A DNA stretch of 64,000 nucleotides from Firmicutes bacterium AM31-12AC (GCA_003480425.1 QUJA01000012.1:15356-79355); one strand, 5' to 3'. Shown: positions 26,530 to 35,990, counted from the stretch's first letter. Numbers and translations: made by a program. The notes: generated by a model not told the origin, from the letters alone.

Positions 26530-27360
26530 ATGAAGAAAAAAGCGATGAAATATCGTCTGATTAAAATACTTTGCGTTGGAATCATCTTTGGAGCATTGAT
26601 AGGAATGCTTCTTATGGGATTGAGTGGAAGAGCAAGAATCAAAGAAGTAAGAGAAGAATGTAAAACTACAGAGAATAAGCTGAAAAAAGAAAATGAACAG
26701 TTGCAGGCAGAAGCTGAAAAGGCTAAGGTGCAGCCGTCATCAGAGGCAATCGCGAAGGAAAATGCGGAAAAATTAGCTTCAAACGATGATGACTGGAGTC
26801 TTGTTCTGATTAATAACGAGAGCCCGCTGGATACATCTTATGCACCGAGTCTGACAAAAATAACAGATGAGTATTCTGTGGACAGTCGTATTGCGGATGA
26901 TACAAAGAAGATGTTTCAGGATGCTGCGGATGCAGGGATGAGCTTGAATATTGTATCGGCATATCGTGACTATGAGACACAAAAAGGCGTGTTTAATGAT
27001 ACAATGCTAAACTGGATTTATCAAGGAAAAACACCACTAGAGGCCTATGATGAAACAAAACAGTCTGTAGCAGTGCCGGGGACAAGTGAACATGCTACCG
27101 GATTGGCAATGGATATTACATCACCAACTTATCAGGAGTTAGATGATGAACAAGAAAATACAGATGAAGCAAAGTGGCTGAAAGCAAACTGTGCAAATTA
27201 TGGTTATATTTTGCGTTATCCTACTAATAAGTCAGATGTAACAGGAATTGTTTATGAACCATGGCATTTCCGTTATGTCGGTAAAACAGCGGCAAAAGAA
27301 ATTATGAAACAGGGTATTACGCTTGAAGAATATTTGGAACAGCAAAAAGACGGAAAATAA
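26530..27360 (+). CDS. M15-family D-alanyl-D-alanine carboxypeptidase (VanY-like)
   Basis: 276 residues. One N-terminal membrane anchor (about 12-32), a coiled-coil linker, then the M15B domain (about 100-270) with the zinc and catalytic motifs GTSEHATGLAMDIT and YEPWHFRYVG. It trims the terminal D-Ala of peptidoglycan stem peptides outside the membrane. Such DacB/VanY-like proteins are common in susceptible Firmicutes, and nothing here suggests a resistance cluster. Confidence 0.88.
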   Translation: MKKKAMKYRLIKILCVGIIFGALIGMLLMGLSGRARIKEVREECKTTENKLKKENEQLQAEAEKAKVQPSSEAIAKENAEKLASNDDDWSLVLINNESPLDTSYAPSLTKITDEYSVDSRIADDTKKMFQDAADAGMSLNIVSAYRDYETQKGVFNDTMLNWIYQGKTPLEAYDETKQSVAVPGTSEHATGLAMDITSPTYQELDDEQENTDEAKWLKANCANYGYILRYPTNKSDVTGIVYEPWHFRYVGKTAAKEIMKQGITLEEYLEQQKDGK

Positions 27361-27421
27361 TCTGGAAATTTAAATGAAATTCATGAATAGTCACAAAAGT
27401 ATAAAAAAATTGAATATTTAA

Positions 27422-27449
27422 TTGACATTCTGTCAGAGGTGAGTATAAT
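27422..27449 (+). promoter_or_regulatory. Promoter of glnK-amtB
   Basis: TTGACA (27422-27427), 16-base spacer, perfect TATAAT (27444-27449). Confidence 0.8.
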
Positions 27450-27465
27450 AAGACTCAACAAAAAC

Positions 27466-27564
27466 AAAGGCGTTTTTCCATTACGGAAAAGCGCCTCTTT
27501 TGTTTTGTAGTTGTCATGCATGCGACCCTGTTTAACGAGAAAAAATTGCGAAAGCAATTTTTCG
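27466..27564 (+). promoter_or_regulatory. Two-hairpin leader of glnK
   Basis: Just after the predicted start, AAAGGCG-TTTTCC pairs with GGAAAA-GCGCCT (27466-27496), followed by CTTTTGTTTTG, so it can terminate. A second hairpin, AAAAATTGC-GAAA-GCAATTTTT (27541-27562), precedes the ribosome site. A terminator between a strong promoter and glnK implies conditional read-through under nitrogen control. The loops are not the hexaloops of ANTAR targets. Confidence 0.6.
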
Positions 27565-27586
27565 ATAATAGAAGGAGGTTGAGAAT

Positions 27587-27925
27587 ATGAAGAAACTTGA
27601 AATTGTAATTCAGCCAGAAAAATTAGAGGATTTGAAGGGAATCCTGGATGATTGTCAGGCAAATGGTCTTATGATAACAAATATCATGGGATATGGTAAT
27701 CAGAAGGGACATAAAAAGATTTATCGAGGTGCAGAATATAGTGTGAATCTTTTACCAAAAGTAAAAGTGGAGACAATTGTTGAACCAGATACAGCAGAAA
27801 AAATTATTAAAAGAGTTGTAGATGAAATTCAGACAGGTACTTATGGAGATGGAAAAATCTTTGTATACGAAGTACAGGATGCAGTTCGAATCCGAACAGG
27901 AGAACGTGGATCGAATGCATTATAA
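27587..27925 (+). CDS. glnK: Nitrogen regulatory protein P-II
   Basis: 112 residues, the usual PII length. The T-loop has YRGAEYSVNLLPKVKVE with Tyr51, the uridylylation site in many PII proteins, and the nucleotide-binding GDGKIFV C-loop is present. Starts after GAAGGAGGT. It lies directly before amtB; in this arrangement GlnK blocks the ammonium channel when nitrogen is plentiful. Confidence 0.95.
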   Translation: MKKLEIVIQPEKLEDLKGILDDCQANGLMITNIMGYGNQKGHKKIYRGAEYSVNLLPKVKVETIVEPDTAEKIIKRVVDEIQTGTYGDGKIFVYEVQDAVRIRTGERGSNAL

Positions 27926-27969
27926 TTCGGTGCAAACCATGAAAATAAAAAAAGATATAGATTGTTATC

Positions 27970-28026
27970 AAAGAGGATAGTTGTAAGATACATAAAAATG
28001 TTCTTGCAGGTGTCCTCTTTCTTTTG
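27970..28026 (+). terminator. Hairpin between glnK and amtB
   Basis: AAAGAGGA (27970-27977) pairs with TCCTCTTT (28013-28020), tailed by CTTTTG. Likely a weak terminator that sets the glnK to amtB ratio. Confidence 0.5.
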
Positions 28027-28086
28027 AAATATTGAATGAGATAGTTAAAAGACAGTCTCTAAAGAAATGAGAAGGAGGATGTAGAT

Positions 28087-29337
28087 ATGGGATTGACAGA
28101 TTTAATTGCAGGCGGAATGGATAGCATAGACGCAACAGCATTATTGATAAATGTTATGTGGACAATGTTAGGAGCTATATTGGTTTATTTCATGCAGGCA
28201 GGATTTGCTATGTGTGAGGCAGGTTTTACAAGAGCAAAAAATACAGGAAATATTTTGATGAAGAATATGATGGACTTTGTACTTGGAAGTATTTTCTTCT
28301 TTATATTTGGCTTTGCTTTGATGCATGGTACAGATTGGAATGGTATTGTGGGAATCAAAGGATTTTTTGATCCGACATCACTGGCAGATGCAGATGGGAT
28401 GATCAATGGACTTCCGGCAGGCGTGTTTATTATTTTCCACACAGTATTTTGTGCAACAGCAGCAACCATTGTTTCAGGATCTATGGCTGAGAGAACAAAA
28501 TTTGCAGCATACCTAGCATACAGTGCAGCAATCAGTATTTTTATTTATCCGATCACAGGACACTGGATCTGGGGCGGAGGCTGGTTATCAGAACTCGGAT
28601 TCCATGATTTTGCAGGATCTACAGCAGTACATATGGTAGGTGGTATCTGTGCTTTGGTAGGAGCTAAAATCCTTGGACCTCGTATTGGAAAATATAACAA
28701 AGAAGGAAAAGCAAGAGCTATTCCTGGTCACAATCTTGCAATTGCAGCATTGGGAGTATTTATTTTATGGTTCTGCTGGTTTGGATTTAACTGTGGATCT
28801 ACAACAGCAGCAACAACGAACTTAGGTGACATTGCAATGACAACAAACCTTGCAGCCGCAGCCGCTACATTGATGGCATTGATCGTAACATGGGTTCGTT
28901 ATGGAAAACCTGATGTTTCAATGACATTTAATGGTTCTCTGGCAGGTCTGGTAGCAATTACAGCAGGTTGTGATGCAGTAAGTAACTGGTCAGCAATCAT
29001 CATCGGAGCAATAGCAGGTGTATTGGTTGTATTTTCAGTAGAGTTCTTTGATAAGGTGGCAAAAATTGATGATCCGGTCGGAGCAATCAGTGTACATGGT
29101 GTATGTGGTGCGACAGGAACAATTTTAACAGGTGTATTTTCACCGGATTACACATTTGGTACTCAGTTGCTTGGTGTTGCAGCAACAGCAGCATACGTAT
29201 TTGTATTAGCAATCATTATTTTTACAATTATTGATAAAACAATCGGTTTGAGAGTATCCAAAGAAGAAGAAATTGATGGTTTGGATGTTCATGAGCATGG
29301 ATGTTCAGCTTATGCAGATTTTAACTTTAGAATTTAA
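28087..29337 (+). CDS. amtB: Ammonium transporter
   Basis: 416 residues, about eleven membrane helices. Family signatures: FAMCEAGFTRAKN, the first pore His region STAVHMVGG, FCWFGFNCGS and the second pore His region ISVHGVCGATG. Strong AGAAGGAGG site. Imports ammonium; partner of the adjacent GlnK. Confidence 0.96.
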   Translation: MGLTDLIAGGMDSIDATALLINVMWTMLGAILVYFMQAGFAMCEAGFTRAKNTGNILMKNMMDFVLGSIFFFIFGFALMHGTDWNGIVGIKGFFDPTSLADADGMINGLPAGVFIIFHTVFCATAATIVSGSMAERTKFAAYLAYSAAISIFIYPITGHWIWGGGWLSELGFHDFAGSTAVHMVGGICALVGAKILGPRIGKYNKEGKARAIPGHNLAIAALGVFILWFCWFGFNCGSTTAATTNLGDIAMTTNLAAAAATLMALIVTWVRYGKPDVSMTFNGSLAGLVAITAGCDAVSNWSAIIIGAIAGVLVVFSVEFFDKVAKIDDPVGAISVHGVCGATGTILTGVFSPDYTFGTQLLGVAATAAYVFVLAIIIFTIIDKTIGLRVSKEEEIDGLDVHEHGCSAYADFNFRI

Positions 29338-29402
29338 TATAAAAGATTCTGCTGTTGTGCAGAGCGTCTGTGAAAGGCAGCAGAAAAATCTATCTTCTTT
29401 CT

Positions 29403-29458
29403 AAAAGGAACAGGAATTACTTGTAAATGACAGCGAGTAATTCGGTTCCTTTTTTAAT
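29403..29458 (+). terminator. Terminator of glnK-amtB
   Basis: A long stem starting AAAAGGAAC and closing with GTTCCTTTTTT, including AATTACT/AGTAATT. Confidence 0.85.
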
Positions 29459-29551
29459 ATAGTGGGAAAGAAATTTTTTAGGGAGGGGTTCTGCATTGAC
29501 GATGGAATGTGCTTTTGTTAGAATAAGGGGTAGATGTAAGGAGGGTTTCTT

Positions 29552-30421
29552 ATGGGAGATTTAACGTTTGGCGAACAAGTTAAAATTATGTTAAGCAGAA
29601 AAAACATGACGATCAAACAACTGGCTGAGATGATCGAGGAACGAACTGGGAAAGCAATGTCACGTCAGAATCTGACCCAGCGTTTGAGCAGAGATAACTT
29701 TCAGGAACAAGACATGAGATTGATTGCAGCTATTTTGGGGTGTCCGTTTAAGTTGAGTATATTTCCAGAGGAGCTGGAAATAGAGGAAACCGCGTCAGAG
29801 GAACTTGCAGTTCAATATGCAAACAATGCAGGACTGAAAAATAAAGATGCAGAAGAAATGACAGTTGAAGAACCGGAATCAGAAGAACCAGAATCAGAAA
29901 CAGAGGAAGCGGAAGAATTAGAAACAGAGGAAGCAGAATTTGAAGAAGTAGATGATGATTCGGAAGAAGAAATTTTACTTGAAGATGAAGAGCCTTGGGA
30001 TGAATCAGAGGAATTGACTCTGGAGGATGCGGAGGAGATACCGCAGGACGAAACAGAAAATTATGATGATCACAAGACAACTATCTGGGAGCCACAGATT
30101 GTGCAGAGTGCGTATGAGAGGGCGAGACTTACTTCGGAATGGGAGAAGGCAACGATTGAGCCGGAGGAAGAACCTAAACGTTTTGTGAAAAGAAACGAAA
30201 TTGAAGAAGATTTGACGATAGGAGAGTTGAATCCATATACAGGACACGAGTATTTATCAAATAGTGTGAGAATGCATCCGAATAAGATCGGATATGTGCA
30301 GGTATATGATCGTGCGAAGCATCGTTGGGATGATATGACAGAATGGGCATATCTTGGATACCAGGAGCGGATGAAATCAGAGCTTGGCAAAGATTATGAA
30401 CCACCAATTTATTTAGACTAA
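29552..30421 (+). CDS. HTH protein with acidic Glu-rich middle
   Basis: 289 residues from ATG 29552 after AAGGAGGG. Residues 1-70 form an XRE-like fold (LTFGEQVKIMLSRKNMTIKQLAEMIEE, then SRQNLTQRLSRDN). Residues about 75-175 are extremely acidic, with many Glu and almost no hydrophobics, so probably disordered. The C-terminal 60 residues (HPNKIGYVQVYDRAKHRWDD) look conserved and folded. Function unknown; DNA binding is suggested by the N terminus, while the acidic tract could keep it off DNA or bind basic partners. Stands alone, flanked by terminators. Confidence 0.65.
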   Translation: MGDLTFGEQVKIMLSRKNMTIKQLAEMIEERTGKAMSRQNLTQRLSRDNFQEQDMRLIAAILGCPFKLSIFPEELEIEETASEELAVQYANNAGLKNKDAEEMTVEEPESEEPESETEEAEELETEEAEFEEVDDDSEEEILLEDEEPWDESEELTLEDAEEIPQDETENYDDHKTTIWEPQIVQSAYERARLTSEWEKATIEPEEEPKRFVKRNEIEEDLTIGELNPYTGHEYLSNSVRMHPNKIGYVQVYDRAKHRWDDMTEWAYLGYQERMKSELGKDYEPPIYLD

Positions 30422-30425
30422 GATG

Positions 30426-30463
30426 AAATGGGGAGCTACAATAGACGGATATGCTCCCCATTT
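30426..30463. terminator. Bidirectional terminator
   Basis: AAATGGGGAG (30426-30435) with CTCCCCATTT (30454-30463), between convergent genes. Confidence 0.85.
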
Positions 30464-30494
30464 ATAATGCAAAGAAATTTTAGAAAAATATTTT

Positions 30495-31283
30495 CTAATA
30501 AATGTAATGACACCAGTATCCAAAATTTTCCTGTGTATTACATTCATCAGGAGAAAGGTCTAATTGATCGTTGTAGGAGTTGATAAATTCCGGAAAACCA
30601 AAAATTTCTGCGGCCCGAGCTTCTCGAATATCATATACTCCTGGCACTCCGAGCTGATAATGACCATTTTCTTCGATAAGGAGAAGATGATGATAATTAT
30701 GATATCCATGCAGAAGAAAACTGTTGTTTGCAAGATTCCAACATTTTTTAGGAAGAATTTTCAAATCTGAATGATGGATTTTCTGTATGGTTTTAGAAGG
30801 AGATAATAAGTTTGTTGTATCACTGGCTTCGAATAAATTATCATTATCGTTGTATTCGGAAGCTGAAAGATCTGGAGCTGGATCAGGAGTTTCGGATTGC
30901 ACAGTTGTCGAAAAAATTTCATTGATATCCAGATGAAAATGAGATTCTGTAGCGGTAAGAAAACTTTCATCAGGCAGTGGAATTAAAAAACCATGCAGAT
31001 TCTCCATGGATGAAATTGAATTGATGGCAGAATCCGGTAGTGTAAGTTGAGCAGAAATGATATGAGAATTGCATGGAAGCTCACTTATTTTTTTGGAAAT
31101 GTTATGCTCTTGTTCGGTTAAAATAGCGCAGAGTGGGACAAGGTGCTGATTCGTGACGGGAATATTTCTGGCTTGAATCTGAAGAAGCCAGCAATCTGGC
31201 TTCTTTGTGAGTTTTAAAAATCCGGTGTTGCGCATACAGTGATTATTTTTATATTCATAAAGATAATAAATACCTGGATTCAT
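30495..31283 (-). CDS. Conserved protein of unknown function (DUF6128-like)
   Basis: 262 residues from the minus-strand ATG ending at 31283, with TTGGAGGT 7 bases upstream; a longer reading to 31334 lacks support. The N-terminal third (PGIYYLYEY, LLQIQARNIP) and the C-terminal 90 residues (LPKKCWNLANNSFLLHGYHNYHHLLL, YQLGVPGVYD, ENFGYWCHYIY) are rich in Trp, Tyr and His; the middle is low complexity with Asp, Ser and Asn. It resembles proteins I recall from Lachnospiraceae as DUF6128. No function can be given. Confidence 0.6.
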   Translation of the reverse strand: MNPGIYYLYEYKNNHCMRNTGFLKLTKKPDCWLLQIQARNIPVTNQHLVPLCAILTEQEHNISKKISELPCNSHIISAQLTLPDSAINSISSMENLHGFLIPLPDESFLTATESHFHLDINEIFSTTVQSETPDPAPDLSASEYNDNDNLFEASDTTNLLSPSKTIQKIHHSDLKILPKKCWNLANNSFLLHGYHNYHHLLLIEENGHYQLGVPGVYDIREARAAEIFGFPEFINSYNDQLDLSPDECNTQENFGYWCHYIY

Positions 31284-31406
31284 AGAGTACCTCCAATAGA
31301 TTAATAAAATAAGAATTGAGGAAATGCTGTTCAAAACCTCTAAGATAATGTATTCTTGTAATAATAAGAAAAGAACTGAAAATACATGAAAGGATTAGAA
31401 ATATTC

Positions 31407-31919
31407 ATGGATGAGATGAACCAAAAGTTGGATGAAAAATATATGAGAGAGGCGATTCGGCAGGCGAAGAAGGCTTATGCGCTGGAGGAGGTTCCGATAG
31501 GATGTGTGATCGTGTACGAAGGAAAGATTATTGGACGAGGTTATAATCGAAGAACAACAGACAAAAATCCATTGGCACATGCGGAGATTGCTGCGATAAA
31601 AAAAGCAAGTAAAAAAATAAATGACTGGCGATTGGAAGAGTGTACATTATATGTTACCTTGGAACCTTGTCAGATGTGTGCGGGCGCGATTGTACAGGCG
31701 CGGACAAAGCGGGTTGTTGTCGGTTGTATGAATCCAAAGGCCGGGTGTGCAGGCTCTATTTTAAATCTGCTTGATATGCAGGAATTTAATCATCAGGTTG
31801 AGCTTACGACAGGTGTACTGGGTGAAGAATGCAGTGCAATGATGAAACAGTTTTTTAAAGAACTCAGGGAGAAGCAGAAGAAAATAAAATACGAAAAAAC
31901 GCTGAAAAAAGAGGATTAG
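31407..31919 (+). CDS. tadA: tRNA-specific adenosine deaminase
   Basis: 170 residues if the ATG at 31407 is used; ATG 31386 would add seven residues and cannot be excluded. Zinc and catalytic motifs HAEIAAI and EPCQMCAGAI define the tRNA A34 deaminase, which makes inosine in the wobble position of tRNA-Arg. The downstream ffs gene is on the opposite strand and convergent. Confidence 0.92.
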   Translation: MDEMNQKLDEKYMREAIRQAKKAYALEEVPIGCVIVYEGKIIGRGYNRRTTDKNPLAHAEIAAIKKASKKINDWRLEECTLYVTLEPCQMCAGAIVQARTKRVVVGCMNPKAGCAGSILNLLDMQEFNHQVELTTGVLGEECSAMMKQFFKELREKQKKIKYEKTLKKED

Positions 31920-31963
31920 ATAAGAGAGTATAGAACAATCAGTTAAATATAGATAAAAAATAA

Positions 31964-31997
31964 AAGACACTGTGAGGATTCTCCTTTTCAGTGTCTT
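31964..31997 (-). terminator. Terminator of SRP RNA
   Basis: AAGACACTG/CAGTGTCTT stem; in the leftward direction it is followed by TTATTTTTTATC. Confidence 0.85.
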
Positions 31998-31999
31998 GA

Positions 32000-32276
32000 A
32001 TTTCTTACTTTACGTGCATTACGCTTCGAATACATCTCCACAAACGTTACCTTGGTAGTTGACTCGATCCAGGCACCCTCACAACACCCGGAAGGTCCTG
32101 CTTAGTGCTGCTTCGTTCCCGACCTGACACGGTTCACAGGTTCCCGTCGTGTGAGACCCGGATTTTCAACGCCACTTTCCAAGGGCAGCTTTGCAAATCA
32201 GCACCCTCTGCGTAATATCACCCCTGCTATAGCGGATTGCAGGTACAAGGTACCGCTAACACCCCGGCTGCACGAG
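32000..32276 (-). ncRNA. ffs: Signal recognition particle RNA, large bacterial type
   Basis: On the minus strand the conserved domain reads GTGTCAGGTCGGGAACGAAG then CAGCACTAAGCAGG, the helix-8 core with its GGAA tetraloop bound by Ffh. Flanking sequences provide the long helix 5 and an Alu domain, giving about 270 bases as in Bacillus and Clostridia. The usual CC/GG closing pairs of the tetraloop are CG/CG here, so pairing is kept. Promoter at 32282-32310 and terminator at 31964 set the ends to within a few bases. Confidence 0.93.
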
Positions 32277-32281
32277 TCTTA

Positions 32282-32310
32282 AGTTTACATGGTTTTTAAG
32301 AAAAAGTCAA
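32282..32310 (-). promoter_or_regulatory. Promoter of SRP RNA
   Basis: Minus strand TTGACT (32305-32310), 17-base spacer, TAAACT (32282-32287). Confidence 0.7.
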
Positions 32311-32328
32311 GATGCCTAAGAAGAATAA

Positions 32329-32357
32329 TTGAAAATAGAGGGGGAAGCGTTTATAAT
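32329..32357 (+). promoter_or_regulatory. Promoter of the B12 radical SAM gene
   Basis: TTGAAA (32329-32334), 17-base spacer, TATAAT (32352-32357). Confidence 0.7.
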
Positions 32358-32421
32358 GAAATGAAAAAAGTATCGGGCTATTTGATATAAAAGCGACATA
32401 TTAGAAAAAGGGAGTATATAG

Positions 32422-34170
32422 ATGAACATTTTATTGACTGCAATCAATGCAAAATACATTCACTCCAATTTAGCAGTATACAGTTTGAGAGCTTATGCGG
32501 CAGGAAAATGTGAGAAATATAAAGAAGAGATAGGAATTGCGGAATATACGATCAACCAGCCATTGGATCAGATATTGATGGATCTGTATAAAAGAAAACC
32601 GGAAGTGCTTTGCTTTTCCTGCTATTTGTGGAATATTGAATATGTAGAACAACTGGTCGCAGAACTAGGGAAGATTATGCCACAGACAGATATCTGGCTT
32701 GGTGGACCTGAGGTTTCATATCATGCGTCTCATATGTTGGAACAATTTCCACAGGTATATGGCATTATGCGAGGAGAAGGAGAAGAGACATTTTTAGAAT
32801 TGGCAGAGTTTTATTACAACAACAGTGGGAAAAGTCTGGAACAATGTGAAAAAGTCCAACGATTGAAAGAAATCGTGGGGATAACTTTCCGAGATGGAGA
32901 AGAAATCATAGAAACTGCAGATCGAAGTGTGATGGATTTAAGTAAAGTGCCATTTGTATATGAAGATTTAGATGTTTTTAAGAATAAGATCATATATTAT
33001 GAATCAAGCAGGGGATGTCCGTTTTCATGTAGTTATTGTCTCTCTTCTATTGATAAATGTCTTCGTTTTAGAGACTTAGAGCTGGTAAAAAAAGAATTAC
33101 AGTTTTTTATAGATCATGAGATTCCACAAGTAAAATTTGTAGACCGTACATTTAATTGTAAGCATTCACATTCTATGGAAATCTGGTCTTATATAAAAGA
33201 ACATGATAAAGGGAAAACAAATTTCCATTTTGAGGTGGCGGCAGATTTATTAAATGAAGAAGAATTAAATTTAATCAGCACTATGCGACCTGGATTGATC
33301 CAATTGGAAATTGGTGTGCAGTCAACAAATGAACAGACGATTAAGGAAATTCATCGTACAATGAAATTTTCGCAGGTGACAGAAGTGGTGAATCGTGTGC
33401 ATGCTGCGAAAAATATTCATCAGCATTTAGATTTGATCGCGGGTCTTCCTTTTGAAGATTACAATAGTTTCCATAAGTCATTCTGTGACGTATATGCATT
33501 GAGACCGGAACAGCTGCAGCTTGGCTTCCTTAAAGTTTTAAAAGGCTCATACATGGAAGAAAAAACAAAAGACTATGAGTTGTTGTATCAGAACAGACCG
33601 CCGTATGAAGTGCTGTCGACAAAATGGCTTCCATATTCGGATGTGATTCGCCTCAAAGGACTGGAAGAGATGGTAGAGGTGTATTATAACAGCAGACAAT
33701 TTGAACATACTATGGAATTGCTTGAACAAGTCTTTGGAGATGCGTTTGTGATGTTTGAAGAAATGAGTAACTATTATGAAGAACATGGATATTATGGGGT
33801 GAATCACAATCGTGTCGCACGATATGAAATATTATATGCGTTTATAAAAGAAGTGGCATTAGTACAATACGAGACTTTATTAACAGAAGAGCAATTTCGT
33901 CAGACGTTAGTTATGGATTTATATCTGAGGGAAAATATGAAAAATCGTCCGGCATTTGCAGGTGACTCTTTAGTAAGTAAAGAGGTGGAGCGGACATTTT
34001 ACGATACAGAGGCAGAAGAACATCAATATTTGAAAGGGTATGAAAAGTATGATAAACGTCAGCTGCGTAAGATGACACATTTGGAAAATATAGATGGACA
34101 TTTGATTTTGTTTGATTATCAAAACCGCAATCCGCTCACAAATCAGGCCACAACATATGAGGTTATATAA
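32422..34170 (+). CDS. B12-binding radical SAM protein (DUF4080 type)
   Basis: 582 residues. N-terminal cobalamin-binding Rossmann domain (about 1-150, with WLGGPEVSYHA), then a radical SAM barrel with the cluster motif SSRGCPFSCSYCLSS (C-x3-C-x2-C), ending in a C-terminal helical domain typical of DUF4080 proteins. Such class B enzymes methylate unactivated carbons or rearrange substrates; the substrate of this family is unknown. Single gene with its own promoter, followed by a palindromic repeat. Confidence 0.85.
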   Translation: MNILLTAINAKYIHSNLAVYSLRAYAAGKCEKYKEEIGIAEYTINQPLDQILMDLYKRKPEVLCFSCYLWNIEYVEQLVAELGKIMPQTDIWLGGPEVSYHASHMLEQFPQVYGIMRGEGEETFLELAEFYYNNSGKSLEQCEKVQRLKEIVGITFRDGEEIIETADRSVMDLSKVPFVYEDLDVFKNKIIYYESSRGCPFSCSYCLSSIDKCLRFRDLELVKKELQFFIDHEIPQVKFVDRTFNCKHSHSMEIWSYIKEHDKGKTNFHFEVAADLLNEEELNLISTMRPGLIQLEIGVQSTNEQTIKEIHRTMKFSQVTEVVNRVHAAKNIHQHLDLIAGLPFEDYNSFHKSFCDVYALRPEQLQLGFLKVLKGSYMEEKTKDYELLYQNRPPYEVLSTKWLPYSDVIRLKGLEEMVEVYYNSRQFEHTMELLEQVFGDAFVMFEEMSNYYEEHGYYGVNHNRVARYEILYAFIKEVALVQYETLLTEEQFRQTLVMDLYLRENMKNRPAFAGDSLVSKEVERTFYDTEAEEHQYLKGYEKYDKRQLRKMTHLENIDGHLILFDYQNRNPLTNQATTYEVI

Positions 34171-34185
34171 GGGTTGCAGGTCACG

Positions 34186-34216
34186 TTACTGTTCACAGGT
34201 ACTGTGAATGATAACT
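34186..34216. repeat. Short copy of the GTTACTGTTCACA palindrome
   Basis: GTTACTGTTCACA followed closely by TGTGAATGATAAC, a 13-bp stem with one mismatch and two wobbles. Shares its left arm with the element at 11088-11219. Confidence 0.6.
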
Positions 34217-34296
34217 ATATAGGTTCTTGCAAAAAATGAGCAAAAAGTATAGAATAAAACCAATTCAAAATAAGAAATAAAAAAAGGGGTATCGAA

Positions 34297-34398
34297 ATGA
34301 ATTTTTATGATAAAAAATTTAAGAAAACAGTGTCTATTGTTATTCTTGTAATAATATTAGCAATGGTTGCAACGATGATAATTCCATATCTTATGTAA
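34297..34398 (+). CDS. Small single-span membrane protein (DUF4044-like)
   Basis: 33 residues: a charged N terminus (MNFYDKKFKK) and one hydrophobic helix (VSIVILVIILAMVATMIIPY). Starts at ATG 34297 after AAAAGGGGT. Proteins of this shape are common in Clostridia beside unrelated genes; function unknown. It lies 37 bases before the VanW-like gene. Confidence 0.65.
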   Translation: MNFYDKKFKKTVSIVILVIILAMVATMIIPYLM

Positions 34399-34434
34399 AG
34401 AATATGGATGCCAGATAAGACCAAGGGGTATAAG

Positions 34435-35945
34435 ATGCAGCAGAAAAAAAGAAAGAGAAGAAGCAGAAGAATTCGAAGACTCCAGAGAGATATTTATTTG
34501 TTGGGTATAGTGTTGCTCTTAATATTAATCATTATGGGGGTGGTACAGCTCGTTACGAAAAGCTATATACATCGTCATGATGATGGGAAAATATTATCAG
34601 GGATTACAGTTGGAGGAGTCGATGTGTCCGGGCAGACCAAAGATGAGGCTGTTCAGACAGTACAAGGTGTTATAAGCCAGAAAAATAATGTGATCTTTAC
34701 ATTCAAAGTGGCGGATGACAGAGCATTTGATGTCGAAGCAAATACATTAGGACTTCAAGTGAGTAAGCTGGAAGATTCTGTACAACAGGCAGTGGACTAT
34801 GGCAGAAGAGGAAATGCATTAAAAGCATATAAAATTATGAAAAATGCAAAACGTGGAAAATTGACACATGATATTCCACTGCAATATAAAATAGATGAAA
34901 ATACAGCAAAAAAAGCGTTGGAAACAGCTGCGGTATCTGCTCTTAATGAGCCACAGAATGCCTGTGTGACACAGGATGCATTAGGAAATGTAAGCATCGA
35001 GAAGGAAAAAAGCGGAGAAGTTCTGAATGCAAATAAAACAATCGAGAATATAAAGAAGCTTTAAAAGCTTGGGATGGAAAAAATGCTACGATTCAAGCGA
35101 AGATAGATGAAGATAAGGCAAAAGTTACAGCAGAGGAATTGAAAGATGCGACGGATTTATTGGGAAGTTCTACAACTTATTATGATGTGAATGACAGTGG
35201 GCGAGCACAAAACGTAGAAAGCGGAGCAAAACACCTGAATGATATTTTGTTGCAGCCTGGTGAAGAGCAGTCGGCAGATGAAGCAATGAGGCCATATACA
35301 GAAGAGAATGGATATGCAAAAGCAGCTTCTTTTTCCGGGAATACGGTAGAACAGACAATGGGTGGAGGAATCTGTCAGGTGTCTACGACATTGTATCAGG
35401 CATTGCTTTATGCAGAACTTGATATTGTAGAAAGACATCAACATTCTATGCTTGTATCTTATGCAGAGCCGTCTATGGATGCGGCAATAGCAGATGATGT
35501 GATGGATCTGGTATTTAAGAATAATCAGGAATATCCTGTTTATATTGAAGCAATTGTTGGCGGGGGTAGCTTAACGTTTAATATATATGGAAAAGAAACA
35601 AGAGATCTGAACAGAACAGTTACTTATGTCAGCGAGACACTTTCAAGTGAACAGGCAACAGGAACAAATTATGTTGCATCAGATGACCCAATCGGATATA
35701 TCAATTATGTGAGCGCAGCACATCCGAAGATTTCTGCACAGCTGTGGAAGGTTGTGACAGAGAATGGGACAGAGGCGAGCAGAGAAGTTGTGAATCATAG
35801 TGAGTATGTATCGTCACCGGAGACCTATTCTGTGGGAACAGCATCAGATGATGCCAATGCTACAGCTAAAATGCAACAAGCGATTGGAACACAGGATTTA
35901 GCAACAATCAATGCAACAATTCAGGAAATTATTTATGGTTATTGA
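34435..35945 (+). pseudogene. VanW-family protein, split by a single-base frameshift
   Basis: Start ATG 34435, 6 bases after AAGGGG. Basic N terminus, one membrane anchor (about 20-42), a PG-binding/YoaR-like domain, then the VanW domain with GGGICQVSTTLYQALLYAEL and HQHSMLVSY. Frame 1 stops at 35064; homology continues in the -1 frame. Adding one G at about 35046 gives the sequence TIEEYKEALKAWDG and a single protein of about 503 residues. A sequencing error is the simplest reason. Likely cell-wall associated, outside the membrane; VanW function is unknown. Confidence 0.82.
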
Positions 35946-35990
35946 TCAGGAGTGCAAAGAACATAGAAGTCCGGATGATCAAGGAGTAGT

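Noticed and set aside
26530..27360. Vancomycin-resistance locus from the VanY-like and VanW-like genes
   Set aside because: No vanHAX, ligase or VanRS genes. Both families are common in sensitive Firmicutes, and the two genes are about 7 kb apart.
27466..27564. ANTAR target or glnA-type riboswitch at the glnK leader
   Set aside because: The two hairpins lack the hexaloops with conserved A and G of ANTAR sites, and the glutamine riboswitch core is not evident.
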